A stretch of DNA of 64,000 nucleotides. Source: Flavobacterium sp. UBA2787. GTDB lineage: Bacteria > Bacteroidota > Bacteroidia > Flavobacteriales > Flavobacteriaceae. Position 1 is the stretch's first letter; every line of letters begins with the position of its first letter. The translations under genes were made by a program, and so were the position numbers. The notes under the pieces were generated by a model. That model searched no databases. It had not been told where the DNA came from and was given only the letters and a program-made list of their open reading frames with translations. Positions 26,968 to 34,517 of the stretch are shown here, one piece after another. The stretch is from NCBI GenBank assembly GCA_002352205.1, contig DEHZ01000015.1:310001-374000 (forward strand), written 5' to 3'.

Positions 26968-27885
26968 TTACCATTCTCTCCATTCTTCGGTAAGGTCAAT
27001 ATTTTGCTCGATTTCAAGTCCTGTCTTTCTTACGACACCGTTAATAAAGTCGCATAATTCTTCTCTTTCCAAAGTTTCAATAAAACTGTTATGTTTCTCA
27101 TTTATTTTATTGATGGCAAGTACTATTTTTTTAATAGAGTTATAAATAGTTATAGCTCTTTTTTTATTTGTTAGTTCGGTTAATGTCTGTAAATAATCTT
27201 TCAACAAACTTTCAACTGCATTTATTCCTTTGTCTGTAAACACATTGTCACCTTCATCTTTTCTTCGCTTCCATTCAGTTGTGGGTAATTTATTTAAATA
27301 CGCTAAGATTAAAGTATTGTTTTCAGGTTTAATATGCTTGTTTTGTTGGTTTAGATATTTTTTAAGTCTAATTTTTTCTTTTTCTTTTAATGTCAATTTC
27401 AAAATACGCACCCAAATAAGTTTATATTCTGGGCTTAATGCTGTCAATATTCTGAAATCATCAAATTGTGTCCACCAACAATAGCCGTAGGAATTAGGGC
27501 TTTTTTCATAAGGTTTTTTTCCAAGTTTTTGCAATACAGTTTCTTGGTTGTCGCCTAGTAAAAGTCCAAAAGGTAAATCAACCACAGCTGGCTTTTTGTT
27601 TTCTAAAAAGTCATTATCTACTGTAATTTCATCCAAAAAAAGTTCATTGTCTGAGGTTTCATATCGCAAAGCGGGTTCACCATAGTCAAGTACATGTCTA
27701 TAATAACCATCAAAGTTTAAATAAATACCATGTTTCTCATTATCTGAACTGGTGTCGTATGAATTGCCTTGAGAATCTAATTTTCTTTTGGGTGAGGCCG
27801 GTAAATCAAACTTTTTCATAAAAAGGCTAAGGTCTTCTGATAAAATTGATTTTCCGATTAAATCTGTCAATATTATTTTTGTCAT
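26968..27885 (-). CDS. Hypothetical cytoplasmic protein, possible immunity-type
   Basis: 305 residues from the ATG at 27885 (the in-frame extension upstream runs through the G+C-rich element at 27908-27950 and was rejected). The N-terminal half has NEKHGIYLNFDGYYRHVLDYG and LPFGLLLGDNQETVLQKLGKKP, resembling solitary SMI1-like or immunity proteins. The C-terminal half (~180-305) is helical and charged (LKDYLQTLTELTNKKRAI). No catalytic motif. The neighbours are equally short unknown genes, so it may be a stand-alone accessory cassette. Confidence 0.55.
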   Translation of the reverse strand: MTKIILTDLIGKSILSEDLSLFMKKFDLPASPKRKLDSQGNSYDTSSDNEKHGIYLNFDGYYRHVLDYGEPALRYETSDNELFLDEITVDNDFLENKKPAVVDLPFGLLLGDNQETVLQKLGKKPYEKSPNSYGYCWWTQFDDFRILTALSPEYKLIWVRILKLTLKEKEKIRLKKYLNQQNKHIKPENNTLILAYLNKLPTTEWKRRKDEGDNVFTDKGINAVESLLKDYLQTLTELTNKKRAITIYNSIKKIVLAINKINEKHNSFIETLEREELCDFINGVVRKTGLEIEQNIDLTEEWREW

Positions 27886-27907
27886 TGTGTTGTCATTTTT
27901 ATTTGCA

Positions 27908-27950
27908 GATAACGGTTCGGGGCTTTGCGTTCGGGCGGTAAATCGAAACA
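27908..27950. repeat. G+C-rich spacer element upstream of the 27885 gene
   Basis: Contains two related words, cggttcggggc and cgttcgggcgg, in an otherwise A+T-rich gap. In position and composition it parallels the element at 26858-26913. It is not a good palindrome by itself. Confidence 0.3.
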
Positions 27951-27968
27951 CAAAAGCGGATAGTAGTA

Positions 27969-28397
27969 CTAAAGTTTATTATCTTCAATATCTTTAATAA
28001 ATTTCTCGTCAGAACTCAATATTGTCAAAAATTCAAAGTCACAAAAGTAAAAATTTTTCAACCCATTTTGTTGCAGTATACGCTCACGATTATGCTGGGG
28101 TAAATAGTCAATCGAAAGCGAAGATGGTACAGGTTTGTCAAATTGATATATTCTTAATTGGTTTGTATTTAGGTCCAGTATTTTCTTTAGCCCGTTTAAA
28201 TCTGTCAAAATATCAAATTCCATATTTCTCACTTCTAACTCTTCAAAAGTTTCATTATTTTTCATTTTAATGTCCGTATTCCACCACGCAATGCTTTCAT
28301 TTGGCATAAATTTATGAATGAAAATATGATTGCATTCTTTGTTAATTAATGACCATATTTCTTGGTTTGAGTTGATGTTAATAGTAATTTCTTTCAT
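27969..28397 (-). CDS. Hypothetical cytoplasmic protein
   Basis: 142 residues from the ATG at 28397; the frame extends upstream into a dispersed repeat and was trimmed. It starts MKEITININSNQEIWSLI and has IFIHKFMPNESIAWWN, LDLNTNQLRIYQFDKP and a C-terminal FLTILSSDEKFIKDIE. No membrane segment or signal peptide, no family I recognise. Same strand and similar size as its neighbours; separated from each by G+C-rich spacers. Confidence 0.55.
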   Translation of the reverse strand: MKEITININSNQEIWSLINKECNHIFIHKFMPNESIAWWNTDIKMKNNETFEELEVRNMEFDILTDLNGLKKILDLNTNQLRIYQFDKPVPSSLSIDYLPQHNRERILQQNGLKNFYFCDFEFLTILSSDEKFIKDIEDNKL

Positions 28398-28440
28398 TTT
28401 GATATTTTCTTTTCCTAGGTGTTCTGATAAACTTTCGCAT

Positions 28441-28930
28441 AACTTATCGCCAACCCCTACAAACATCCGCACATACACCTCCTTTTAGCTGTATAACCCA
28501 AAGTTCACCTCGTGTTAACCAAACCCAAATATATCCTTTTTTCCTTTCATTTAAAAGTGGCTTGTACTGAAATAGGTTTACACAAAAAAAAAGTATAAAA
28601 TCAGAACAAAAATTATTATCACCCCAATCCAACCCCCAATCTTGTCATGCTGAGGCACGAAGCATCCCACACATCGGCACATCACCCAATTGCCCAATTG
28701 ACTCATTGACACATCACCCCATCGACACATTACCAACGTCCAGTTCCCATCTCGTCTCCCCCTCCTTCGGAGGGGGCCGGGGGGAGGATAAATCAGATCC
28801 TTTTTCCCTTTAATTTAAAACTAGTTAGTTTTGATTTTTCAAAAATCACTTGCTAAAAATGGAATGATAATTTAATTCGAAGTCGTGTCCCGATAACGAT
28901 CGGGATCAAAGAGCATCATACCATTAAGTA
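28441..28930. repeat. Composite dispersed-repeat block
   Basis: The 610-bp gap between the 28397 and 29008 genes is almost entirely repeats. Bases 28441-28675 recur at 31161-31395 with only scattered differences. Bases 28621-28905 recur at 34148-34412. The block includes the gtcatgctgaggcacgaagc element (inverted words atgct/agcat), a tract of about ten-base words (cccaattga, cacattgac), an agggggccgggggg-type hairpin (28760-28790) and the tcgaagtcgtg satellite. No gene is supported. Confidence 0.8.
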
Positions 28931-29007
28931 GACTTCGAGTAGTTTGGAGATAACGGGGGTTTTGCAACAGTTAAGGCTGTTAGTGGATGTATTTTATTTA
29001 GTTAATT

Positions 29008-30369
29008 TTATTTTATTTTTAATCCATATGTACTCATTAATAATTTTAAAATTTTTGTCGGGATTATTAATGTTGAATTAATAATCCCTGTATTTTTATC
29101 AAAATCAATCGTGAAATCGGACTTATTATTTTCTTCACTTTCCGAAAAAGTAAAATTTAAATTAGTATCTAATGATTTAACTTGAACAGAATTAAAGTAG
29201 TTTTTAAATCCTTCATAATCTTCGGATAATAAATAGTAGCTTAATTTAAGAAAACTTACATTAATTAGATTTGAACTTTCTAAATCGGATGCTTTTAGAC
29301 ATAAATCTAAATATTTCATCACATTTTCAAGTTGATTGTTTTTTAATAAAATAGTTGATTTTAAATAATAGGGGTTAAAAGTAGTTGGATTCAGAGCAAT
29401 TTTTTTGTCTAGGTATAGTTCGCCTTTTATTGGTTCATTTAAAAAAAACAGAGAAGTATAAAGACCGTCTAAAATTGAATGCTCAAAGTCTTTATTACAT
29501 TCAATTACTTTAAAACTGTTTTCAACAACTTTCTCATACATTTTATTATCAAATTCATATTGCAAAATTTTTGAGTAGTATTCAATATTACATTTATCTA
29601 TTTCAATAATTCTATTTAAGTCTTCGTATTCTTTATCTTGTTTACCAATTTGAGAAAATAAAACTGCCCTTAATTTAATATTTTCTACGGTATAATTTAA
29701 TTGTATAATTTGATTTTGCACTTCGATTGCTTTTTCATTATCCTTATTGTAGTTGTAAAATGCGACTAGACAATTTAATAATTCCAAATTGTTGGGATTA
29801 TTCTGTAAACTATTTTTAATTTCATTTATTCCATTTTCACTTCCTTGATAAGCATAGATAATTCTTGAAAAATCTATAATTGCATAAATATCATCTGGTT
29901 TTAATTTTATATACTGTTTATAATAAGATATACCTTCATCATATTTTTTGTTATTACATAATCGAATGGCTAAATAAAGTATCATTTCATTGCTTTGAAA
30001 CTGCTTGTGAATTATGTATTTTTCTAATAATCTTGTAGCTTCTTCCTGTTTTCCCAAACAATCATTAATGTCGCAAAAATTCGCCATAATATCATCTTGT
30101 ATAGTCGCGTCTACATGTTCAATTATTAGGTCTAGATTGTTCATTGCATCATTACACTTATTAATAAAAAAAAGAATTTTTATTTTTTGAAGTAAGTAAG
30201 ATCTATTTAAACTATCAGATAGTAAAGCACTATTAATTGATGTTAATGCTTGTTGATACTCTTTTGAATCAGTTAATTTTATTGACTCATCATAATATTT
30301 TTTTGAATCAATTTGTCCTAATAGTGTGGATGAAATAAATAGTAATAAAATGGCAAATATTCTTTCCAT
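29008..30369 (-). CDS. Exported TPR protein
   Basis: 453 residues from the ATG at 30369, chosen because it starts a signal peptide (MERIFAILLLFISSTLLGQ). The mature protein is a tetratricopeptide solenoid (~20-400; for example SKEYQQALTSINSALLSDS, KKYDEGISYYKQYIKLKPDD, NNQLENVMKYLDLCLKASD). The last ~50 residues are beta-like. TPR arrays bind protein partners; no other domain is seen. It is very A+T-rich. It precedes a 15-bp inverted repeat and the lipoprotein gene. Confidence 0.7.
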   Translation of the reverse strand: MERIFAILLLFISSTLLGQIDSKKYYDESIKLTDSKEYQQALTSINSALLSDSLNRSYLLQKIKILFFINKCNDAMNNLDLIIEHVDATIQDDIMANFCDINDCLGKQEEATRLLEKYIIHKQFQSNEMILYLAIRLCNNKKYDEGISYYKQYIKLKPDDIYAIIDFSRIIYAYQGSENGINEIKNSLQNNPNNLELLNCLVAFYNYNKDNEKAIEVQNQIIQLNYTVENIKLRAVLFSQIGKQDKEYEDLNRIIEIDKCNIEYYSKILQYEFDNKMYEKVVENSFKVIECNKDFEHSILDGLYTSLFFLNEPIKGELYLDKKIALNPTTFNPYYLKSTILLKNNQLENVMKYLDLCLKASDLESSNLINVSFLKLSYYLLSEDYEGFKNYFNSVQVKSLDTNLNFTFSESEENNKSDFTIDFDKNTGIINSTLIIPTKILKLLMSTYGLKIK

Positions 30370-30420
30370 TGTTAAATTCGTTTTTTTGCGGTTAATATAT
30401 ACATTAACTTTTTGTGTCTT

Positions 30421-30525
30421 CAAGAAGTGGCGATGAACCAAGGCCAAGCCTTATCAAATATTACCAAAATTTTAAATTAAAAAACTTTCGAATTTCAAAT
30501 AAATTCTATGCATCGCCATTTCTTG
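30421..30525. repeat. 15-bp inverted repeat with 75-bp spacer
   Basis: caagaagtggcgatg (30421-30435) and catcgccatttcttg (30511-30525) are inverted copies with one G-T position. They frame a purely A+T-rich spacer, between the TPR gene and the lipoprotein gene. Confidence 0.6.
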
Positions 30526-30570
30526 CAACCGCTCTTACCTCCGGTAATTATCATTACCAATTTCAAGTTT

Positions 30571-31101
30571 CTATTCCTCTGGTTGAGTCAGTTCAGGTGT
30601 CTTTTTTAAAGGATAAGCTTTGTGTGATTCTGCAAATGGTACATCCCTGCTCATTTCTATCAGAGTTTCTTTCTTGCCTTCCTCACATTGGTATTTCATT
30701 ATCTCTTTCAAAACTCTATTTCTAATTCTTTTTTGTTCACTATTACTCAGAAGAGGGTCTAAACCCGTTAAGGTTTGGTCTGCTATTTTTTCATTATATA
30801 CCACCCGAATAAAATACCTGTCGCAACCTATTATCTCTTCTGGTTCTTCTTTAAAATAAAGGATGTAAGCAGGTTTAATAAAATGATTTTTTACATCTTC
30901 CAAATTGGAAAGTAATTTTGGCTCTTTTATACTATCAATAGAATATTCTTGACAAATTTTCTTCCAAGCTAAACTATCTAAACAAGTTGGAGCCATGCTG
31001 CCAATTTCTGAAGTCTCTGAATTAGCAAATTGACAACTAGTAAGAACTAACATTGTCAATGGTAGTAGGAGTGTCGAAATTTTAAACAACCTTTTTTTCA
31101 T
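30571..31101 (-). CDS. Hypothetical lipoprotein
   Basis: 176 residues with a lipoprotein signal (MKKRLFKIST...LVLTSC, lipidated Cys23). The mature part has CLDSLAWKKICQEY, YILYFKEEPEEIIGCDRYFIRVVYN and RIRNRVLKEIMKYQCEEGKK; no known domain. The C-terminus is Pro/Glu-rich (PLKKTPELTQPEE). Single gene flanked by repeats on both sides. Confidence 0.6.
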   Translation of the reverse strand: MKKRLFKISTLLLPLTMLVLTSCQFANSETSEIGSMAPTCLDSLAWKKICQEYSIDSIKEPKLLSNLEDVKNHFIKPAYILYFKEEPEEIIGCDRYFIRVVYNEKIADQTLTGLDPLLSNSEQKRIRNRVLKEIMKYQCEEGKKETLIEMSRDVPFAESHKAYPLKKTPELTQPEE

Positions 31102-31160
31102 TTAAACTAATATGCGACTTATAAAGTCATTTCCTATTTAGTCTTTGTAATAGTGGCGGT

Positions 31161-31440
31161 AACTTATTGTCAACCCCTAAAAACCTCCGCATATACACCT
31201 CATTTTAGCTGTATAACCGAAAGTTCACCTCGTATTAACCAAACCCAAATATATCCTTTTTTACTTTCATTTAAAAGTGGCTTGTACTAAAATAGGTTTA
31301 CACAAAAAAATAGGATAAAATCAGAACAAAAATAATTATCACCCCAATCCAACCCCCAATCTTGTCATGCTGAGGCAGGAACCATCCCCACACATCGACT
31401 CATCGCCCCATTAACCCATCGTCCCATTAACCCATTACCA
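31161..31440. repeat. Second copy of the dispersed repeat plus satellite tract
   Basis: 31161-31395 matches 28441-28675 along its whole length. It continues into a tract of ten-base words (cgccccatt, aacccatcg) that reaches into the 3' end of the methyltransferase gene. The 325-bp gap between the lipoprotein gene and the methyltransferase holds nothing else. Confidence 0.8.
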
Positions 31441-32068
31441 CATCCCACATCCCCGAACCACAAACCCCTTCTTTTCTACATTTTATCAAGTAAAAAGGAT
31501 AATTCTCGATCACTTCTGTGGTTTCAAAAAGTCCTACATTTCCAAATTCTTCCGTTATGGCTTCTATGTCATAAAAGAAAAGTTGCACTCCACCAAACAT
31601 TTCAAATCTGTCTTTGCCTATGCAAGTTCCTTGTCCATAAGTTGTGGCTTGCTTTGTGATTGCTGTAAAGACCATAAAGCCGTTATCGGCAAGTTGGCTG
31701 TAACAGTCTTGGATTAGTTTTAATCGTTCATCCTCGTCTAACAAGTAAACTAGTCCGTAACAATAAATCCCGTCATACAAAACCTTGTCAAAAGGCATTT
31801 CTGTAACAGAACCATGATAAATTGTGATCTCGTTTCCAAAATGTTGGTGGGCTAAAGCGATTGCAGTTCTTGAAATTTCAATACCTGTTACTTTCATTCC
31901 ATTTTCAATAAAAAGTTGAGCATTCCGTCCATAGCCAATTCCCGGAATTAGAACGTTTTTCACTCCTTTCGATACAAATAAATCGTTTGTCAATACAGTA
32001 GATTTTGCAGGCTCAAATCCCCACATTTCTCCTTTGTCTTTAAAAGCTTCTTCCCAAAATTCTGTCAT
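31427..32068 (-). CDS. SAM-dependent methyltransferase, C-terminus read through into satellite DNA
   Basis: 213 residues from the ATG at 32068 (MTEFWEEAF). It is a class I methyltransferase: VLIPGIGYGRNAQLF is the SAM-binding glycine loop (motif I), VTGIEIS the acidic loop, FDGIYCYGLVYLL-type motif IV follows as YDGIYCYGLVYLL. It is closest in style to TehB or thiopurine-methyltransferase-like small-molecule enzymes. The last ~14 residues (after YLIKCRK) are encoded by the ten-base satellite tract and look non-native. The start overlaps the preceding gene by 4 bp. Third gene of the operon starting at 33334. Confidence 0.85.
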   Translation of the reverse strand: MTEFWEEAFKDKGEMWGFEPAKSTVLTNDLFVSKGVKNVLIPGIGYGRNAQLFIENGMKVTGIEISRTAIALAHQHFGNEITIYHGSVTEMPFDKVLYDGIYCYGLVYLLDEDERLKLIQDCYSQLADNGFMVFTAITKQATTYGQGTCIGKDRFEMFGGVQLFFYDIEAITEEFGNVGLFETTEVIENYPFYLIKCRKEGVCGSGMWDVVMG

Positions 32069-32325
32069 AGCGTATCGTTTTGTATACAGATGGCATCGTC
32101 CAAAATGGCACATCTAAAGCCCAAATTAGTTACAATTTCTAAAATGTTTTCTGATTTAATTTCATCGGCTTCTATTCGCAAAATGGTGTGTCCGCAAGGA
32201 AAAGGATAGTCGGTTTCATTCAAGTCAAAACTTATTTTCAAAGCAGCATTTTCGTTTTGAATAAGGCTTAAAATTTTGTCTGCTTGATTTTTGTTTCGAA
32301 TGTCTGTAATAAATACTTCTACCAT
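32065..32325 (-). CDS. Small ferredoxin-fold-like protein (HMA-like, without CxxC)
   Basis: 86 residues from the ATG at 32325, 4 bp after the stop of the oxidoreductase gene; an ATG 18 bp further up would overlap it. It begins MVEVFITDIRNKNQADKIL and ends EIVTNLGFRCAILDD, the beta-alpha-beta pattern of heavy-metal-associated domains, but it lacks the MxCxxC metal site. One Cys-His pair (PFPCGHTILRIEADE) could replace it. It overlaps the methyltransferase by 4 bp. Function unclear; possibly a small regulatory or metal-sensing partner of the oxidoreductase. Confidence 0.65.
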   Translation of the reverse strand: MVEVFITDIRNKNQADKILSLIQNENAALKISFDLNETDYPFPCGHTILRIEADEIKSENILEIVTNLGFRCAILDDAICIQNDTL

Positions 32326-32329
32326 AAAA

Positions 32330-33334
32330 TTAAAATTGTTCATTTACTAATTCTCCATTGGCTACTGCACCTGCAATGCTTCCACTTGAAACAGCATTCG
32401 CCACTGAACGCATCATATTCGAGTTGTCGCCACAAACATAAATATGCGGCACAGTTGTTTTCTGAAAAGCATCAATGCTGATATAGCCGTGTTCGGTAAG
32501 TGCACAACCCAATGAAACTGGAATATCCGAATGTTGTGTAAAGGGAAGTGCTCCATAGGCAACAGCAAAGGATTTTTTCTTCCCGTCACTGAAAATGATA
32601 TGCTTTAATTGCCCATTTATATGTTCAATTGCTGAAATTTTAGATTCAATAATTTGTATGTGGTGTTTGTGGAGTTTCTCTAATTGTTCCGCATTAAAAT
32701 CTGCTTTTCCGTTAGTTAAAATCGTAACCCTATCGCTGAGGTTATTCACCATTGAGGCCAAGTGAAACGCTTTTTGTCCATTGGCTATAATGGCTGTATT
32801 TTGATAACGATGTTCGTAGCCGTGACAGTAGGGGCAATGAATGATGGAAATTCCCCAACAGGCTGCAAACCCTTTGATATCAGGCATCGTGTCTTTAATG
32901 CCAGTGGCAAAAATCAATTTTCTCGCTGTGAATTTGTCTTGTGAACTGGTTGTTATTTCAAAGCCATTTTCTGTTTTCACACCAGTTGTAGCAACACCGT
33001 TATAAAAGGTAAGAGTTTCATATTTTTCTAATTGAGTTTTTGCGAGGTTTGAAATTTCGTGTGGTGTTTTTCCGTCTTGCGTTAAAAAGTTGTGTGAATG
33101 TGGCGTTTGACTATTACAAGGTTTTCCACTGTCAATAATTAAAACATTTCGCAAAGAACGTCCCAGTGCCATGGCAGCAGAAAGACCTGCGTAACTGCCA
33201 CCAATTATGATTACGTCAAAATTCTTGTTGTCTGTCATTGTGTTATTTTTTATAAATGATGTCAATGGAAGTGGCAAAGCAAAGGCAGTGATGGCCAAAC
33301 TACTTTTTTGTATAAATTTTCTTCTTGAAGTCAT
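32330..33334 (-). CDS. FAD-dependent oxidoreductase, thioredoxin-reductase-like, with Tat-type signal
   Basis: 334 residues. The N-terminus MTSRRKFIQKSSLAITAFAL fits a twin-arginine signal (SRRKFIQ), unusual for this family. FAD binding: VIIIGGSYAGLSAAMALGRS (40-60); active CxxC: C-P-Y-C in IHCPYCHGYE; C-terminal FAD motif IYVCGDNS. It resembles the TrxR-like proteins of ~300 residues that reduce dithiols. It leads the operon with the small ferredoxin-fold-like protein and the methyltransferase, and is divergent from the Fur-type regulator, which probably controls it. Confidence 0.88.
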   Translation of the reverse strand: MTSRRKFIQKSSLAITAFALPLPLTSFIKNNTMTDNKNFDVIIIGGSYAGLSAAMALGRSLRNVLIIDSGKPCNSQTPHSHNFLTQDGKTPHEISNLAKTQLEKYETLTFYNGVATTGVKTENGFEITTSSQDKFTARKLIFATGIKDTMPDIKGFAACWGISIIHCPYCHGYEHRYQNTAIIANGQKAFHLASMVNNLSDRVTILTNGKADFNAEQLEKLHKHHIQIIESKISAIEHINGQLKHIIFSDGKKKSFAVAYGALPFTQHSDIPVSLGCALTEHGYISIDAFQKTTVPHIYVCGDNSNMMRSVANAVSSGSIAGAVANGELVNEQF

Positions 33335-33376
33335 TTTGATACTTTTTGATTTGACAAAGATAAAAATTTTTATTGT

Positions 33377-33421
33377 TAATGCGACTTTATCGCAATAAAT
33401 TATCGCAAACTTGTCGCATTA
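33377..33421. promoter_or_regulatory. Candidate operator of the Fur-family regulator
   Basis: Perfect outer arms taatgcgac (33377-33385) and gtcgcatta (33413-33421) enclose further tgcga/tcgca half-sites (tgcgactttatcgca at 33380-33394 and atcgcaaa near 33402). The whole sits between the two divergent start codons, where a shared operator would be expected. Confidence 0.6.
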
Positions 33422-33432
33422 ATTTTTTTGTT

Positions 33433-33440
33433 TAATTTTG
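33433..33440 (+). promoter_or_regulatory. Promoter -7 box of the Fur-family gene
   Basis: taattttg matches TAnnTTTG and ends 4 bp before the ATG at 33445, implying an almost leaderless transcript. A correct -33 box is not evident. Confidence 0.35.
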
Positions 33441-33444
33441 TACT

Positions 33445-33825
33445 ATGATCAAACGTAGAAATACCGCAACACAAGAGGCTGTCTTGTCTGTCTTAACAGG
33501 CAAAAGAAGGGCAATGAGTCAAGATGCTATTGTAAAGCAATTGAATATTAATGCTGACAGAGCTACTATTTACAGAATTTTAAATCGTTTTTGTGAAGAT
33601 GAGATTGTCCACAAAATTGTAGCGGACGACGGAAAACAATATTTTGCTGTCTGTGTAAAATGTGAGGAGATGCCATCAAACGAAAACCATTTTCATTTTC
33701 GTTGCACAAAATGCGAAACGATTGAGTGCCTACCAACACGCGTGGAGTTTACTGTTCCTGAAAAATATGTTGTCCAACAAATGAACTGTGTCTTGGTTGG
33801 CATTTGCAAAGAGTGTTCGTTGTAG
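33445..33825 (+). CDS. Fur-family metal-responsive transcriptional regulator
   Basis: 126 residues, slightly shorter than Fur or Zur. The winged helix covers 1-75 (MSQDAIVKQLNINADRATIYRILNRF). The dimerisation and metal part has NHFHFRC, with two CxxC pairs (CTKC and CKEC) for structural zinc. Known relatives repress metal uptake or redox genes when metal-bound. The divergent oxidoreductase operon and the dyad at 33377-33421 make local, probably autoregulated control likely. Which metal is sensed cannot be read. Confidence 0.88.
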   Translation: MIKRRNTATQEAVLSVLTGKRRAMSQDAIVKQLNINADRATIYRILNRFCEDEIVHKIVADDGKQYFAVCVKCEEMPSNENHFHFRCTKCETIECLPTRVEFTVPEKYVVQQMNCVLVGICKECSL

Positions 33826-34517
33826 GGCGTCGCTCTAAAATTTGCACCGCTACCCCACGAATCCCTCCGGGTGGTATAAATTAATCGTATACTTTTATTG
33901 GCCTCCAAACCATATAAAACCAATTTATTTAACATTCCCATAAACCACAAAATAAATAGGGTAGTGTCTTACCAACCGGAAAACCTAACCCCATTTACAA
34001 ATTGTTCCATTTCCCCCATTACCACAACCTAACACCCAATCGTGTCATGCTGAGGCACGAAGCATCCCACACATCGACACATCGCCCAATTGACACATCA
34101 CCCAATTGACACATTGACAAATTGCCCAATTGACACATTCCCCCATCACCACAATCCAACCCCCAATCTTGTCATGCTGAGGCACGAAGCATCCCACACA
34201 TCACCCAATTGACTCATTGACACATTACCCAATCGACACATTATCAACGTCCAGTTCCCATCTCGTCTCCCCTCTCCTTTGGAGAGGGGTCGGGGGTGAG
34301 GTTAAACAAATCCTTTTTCCCTTTAATTTAAAACTAGTTAGTTTTGATTTTTGAAAAATCACTTGTTGAAAAAGTAATGCTAATTTGCTTCGAAGTCATG
34401 ACTTCGAAGAGCTAGGTTATATCTATATTATCCACAAAAAAGTAATCATAATTTAAATATCTGAAAAACATAATAATAATTTAACTTTACAGCACAATCA
34501 TTAGATAATATTCAATC
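33826..34517. repeat. Repeat-filled gap before the DUF4365 operon
   Basis: 690 bp without a gene. 34021-34147 and 34148-34260 are two imperfect direct copies of the gtcatgctgaggcacgaagcatccc block with ten-base words. 34148-34412 copies 28621-28905, including the ggagaggggtcgggggtgagg-type hairpin region and the cttcgaagtc palindrome (34388-34409). The ~100 bp next to 34518 are A+T-rich with a possible weak -7 box (taacttta, 34482-34489). Confidence 0.75.

Noticed and set aside
26858-30525. A true integron
   Set aside because: No integrase gene or classical attC core (GTTRRRY) was found in the window, so only a cassette-like appearance is claimed.
34021-34260. Possible CRISPR array
   Set aside because: Two copies of a ~120-bp block with irregular word tracts; no regular repeat-spacer structure and no cas genes.
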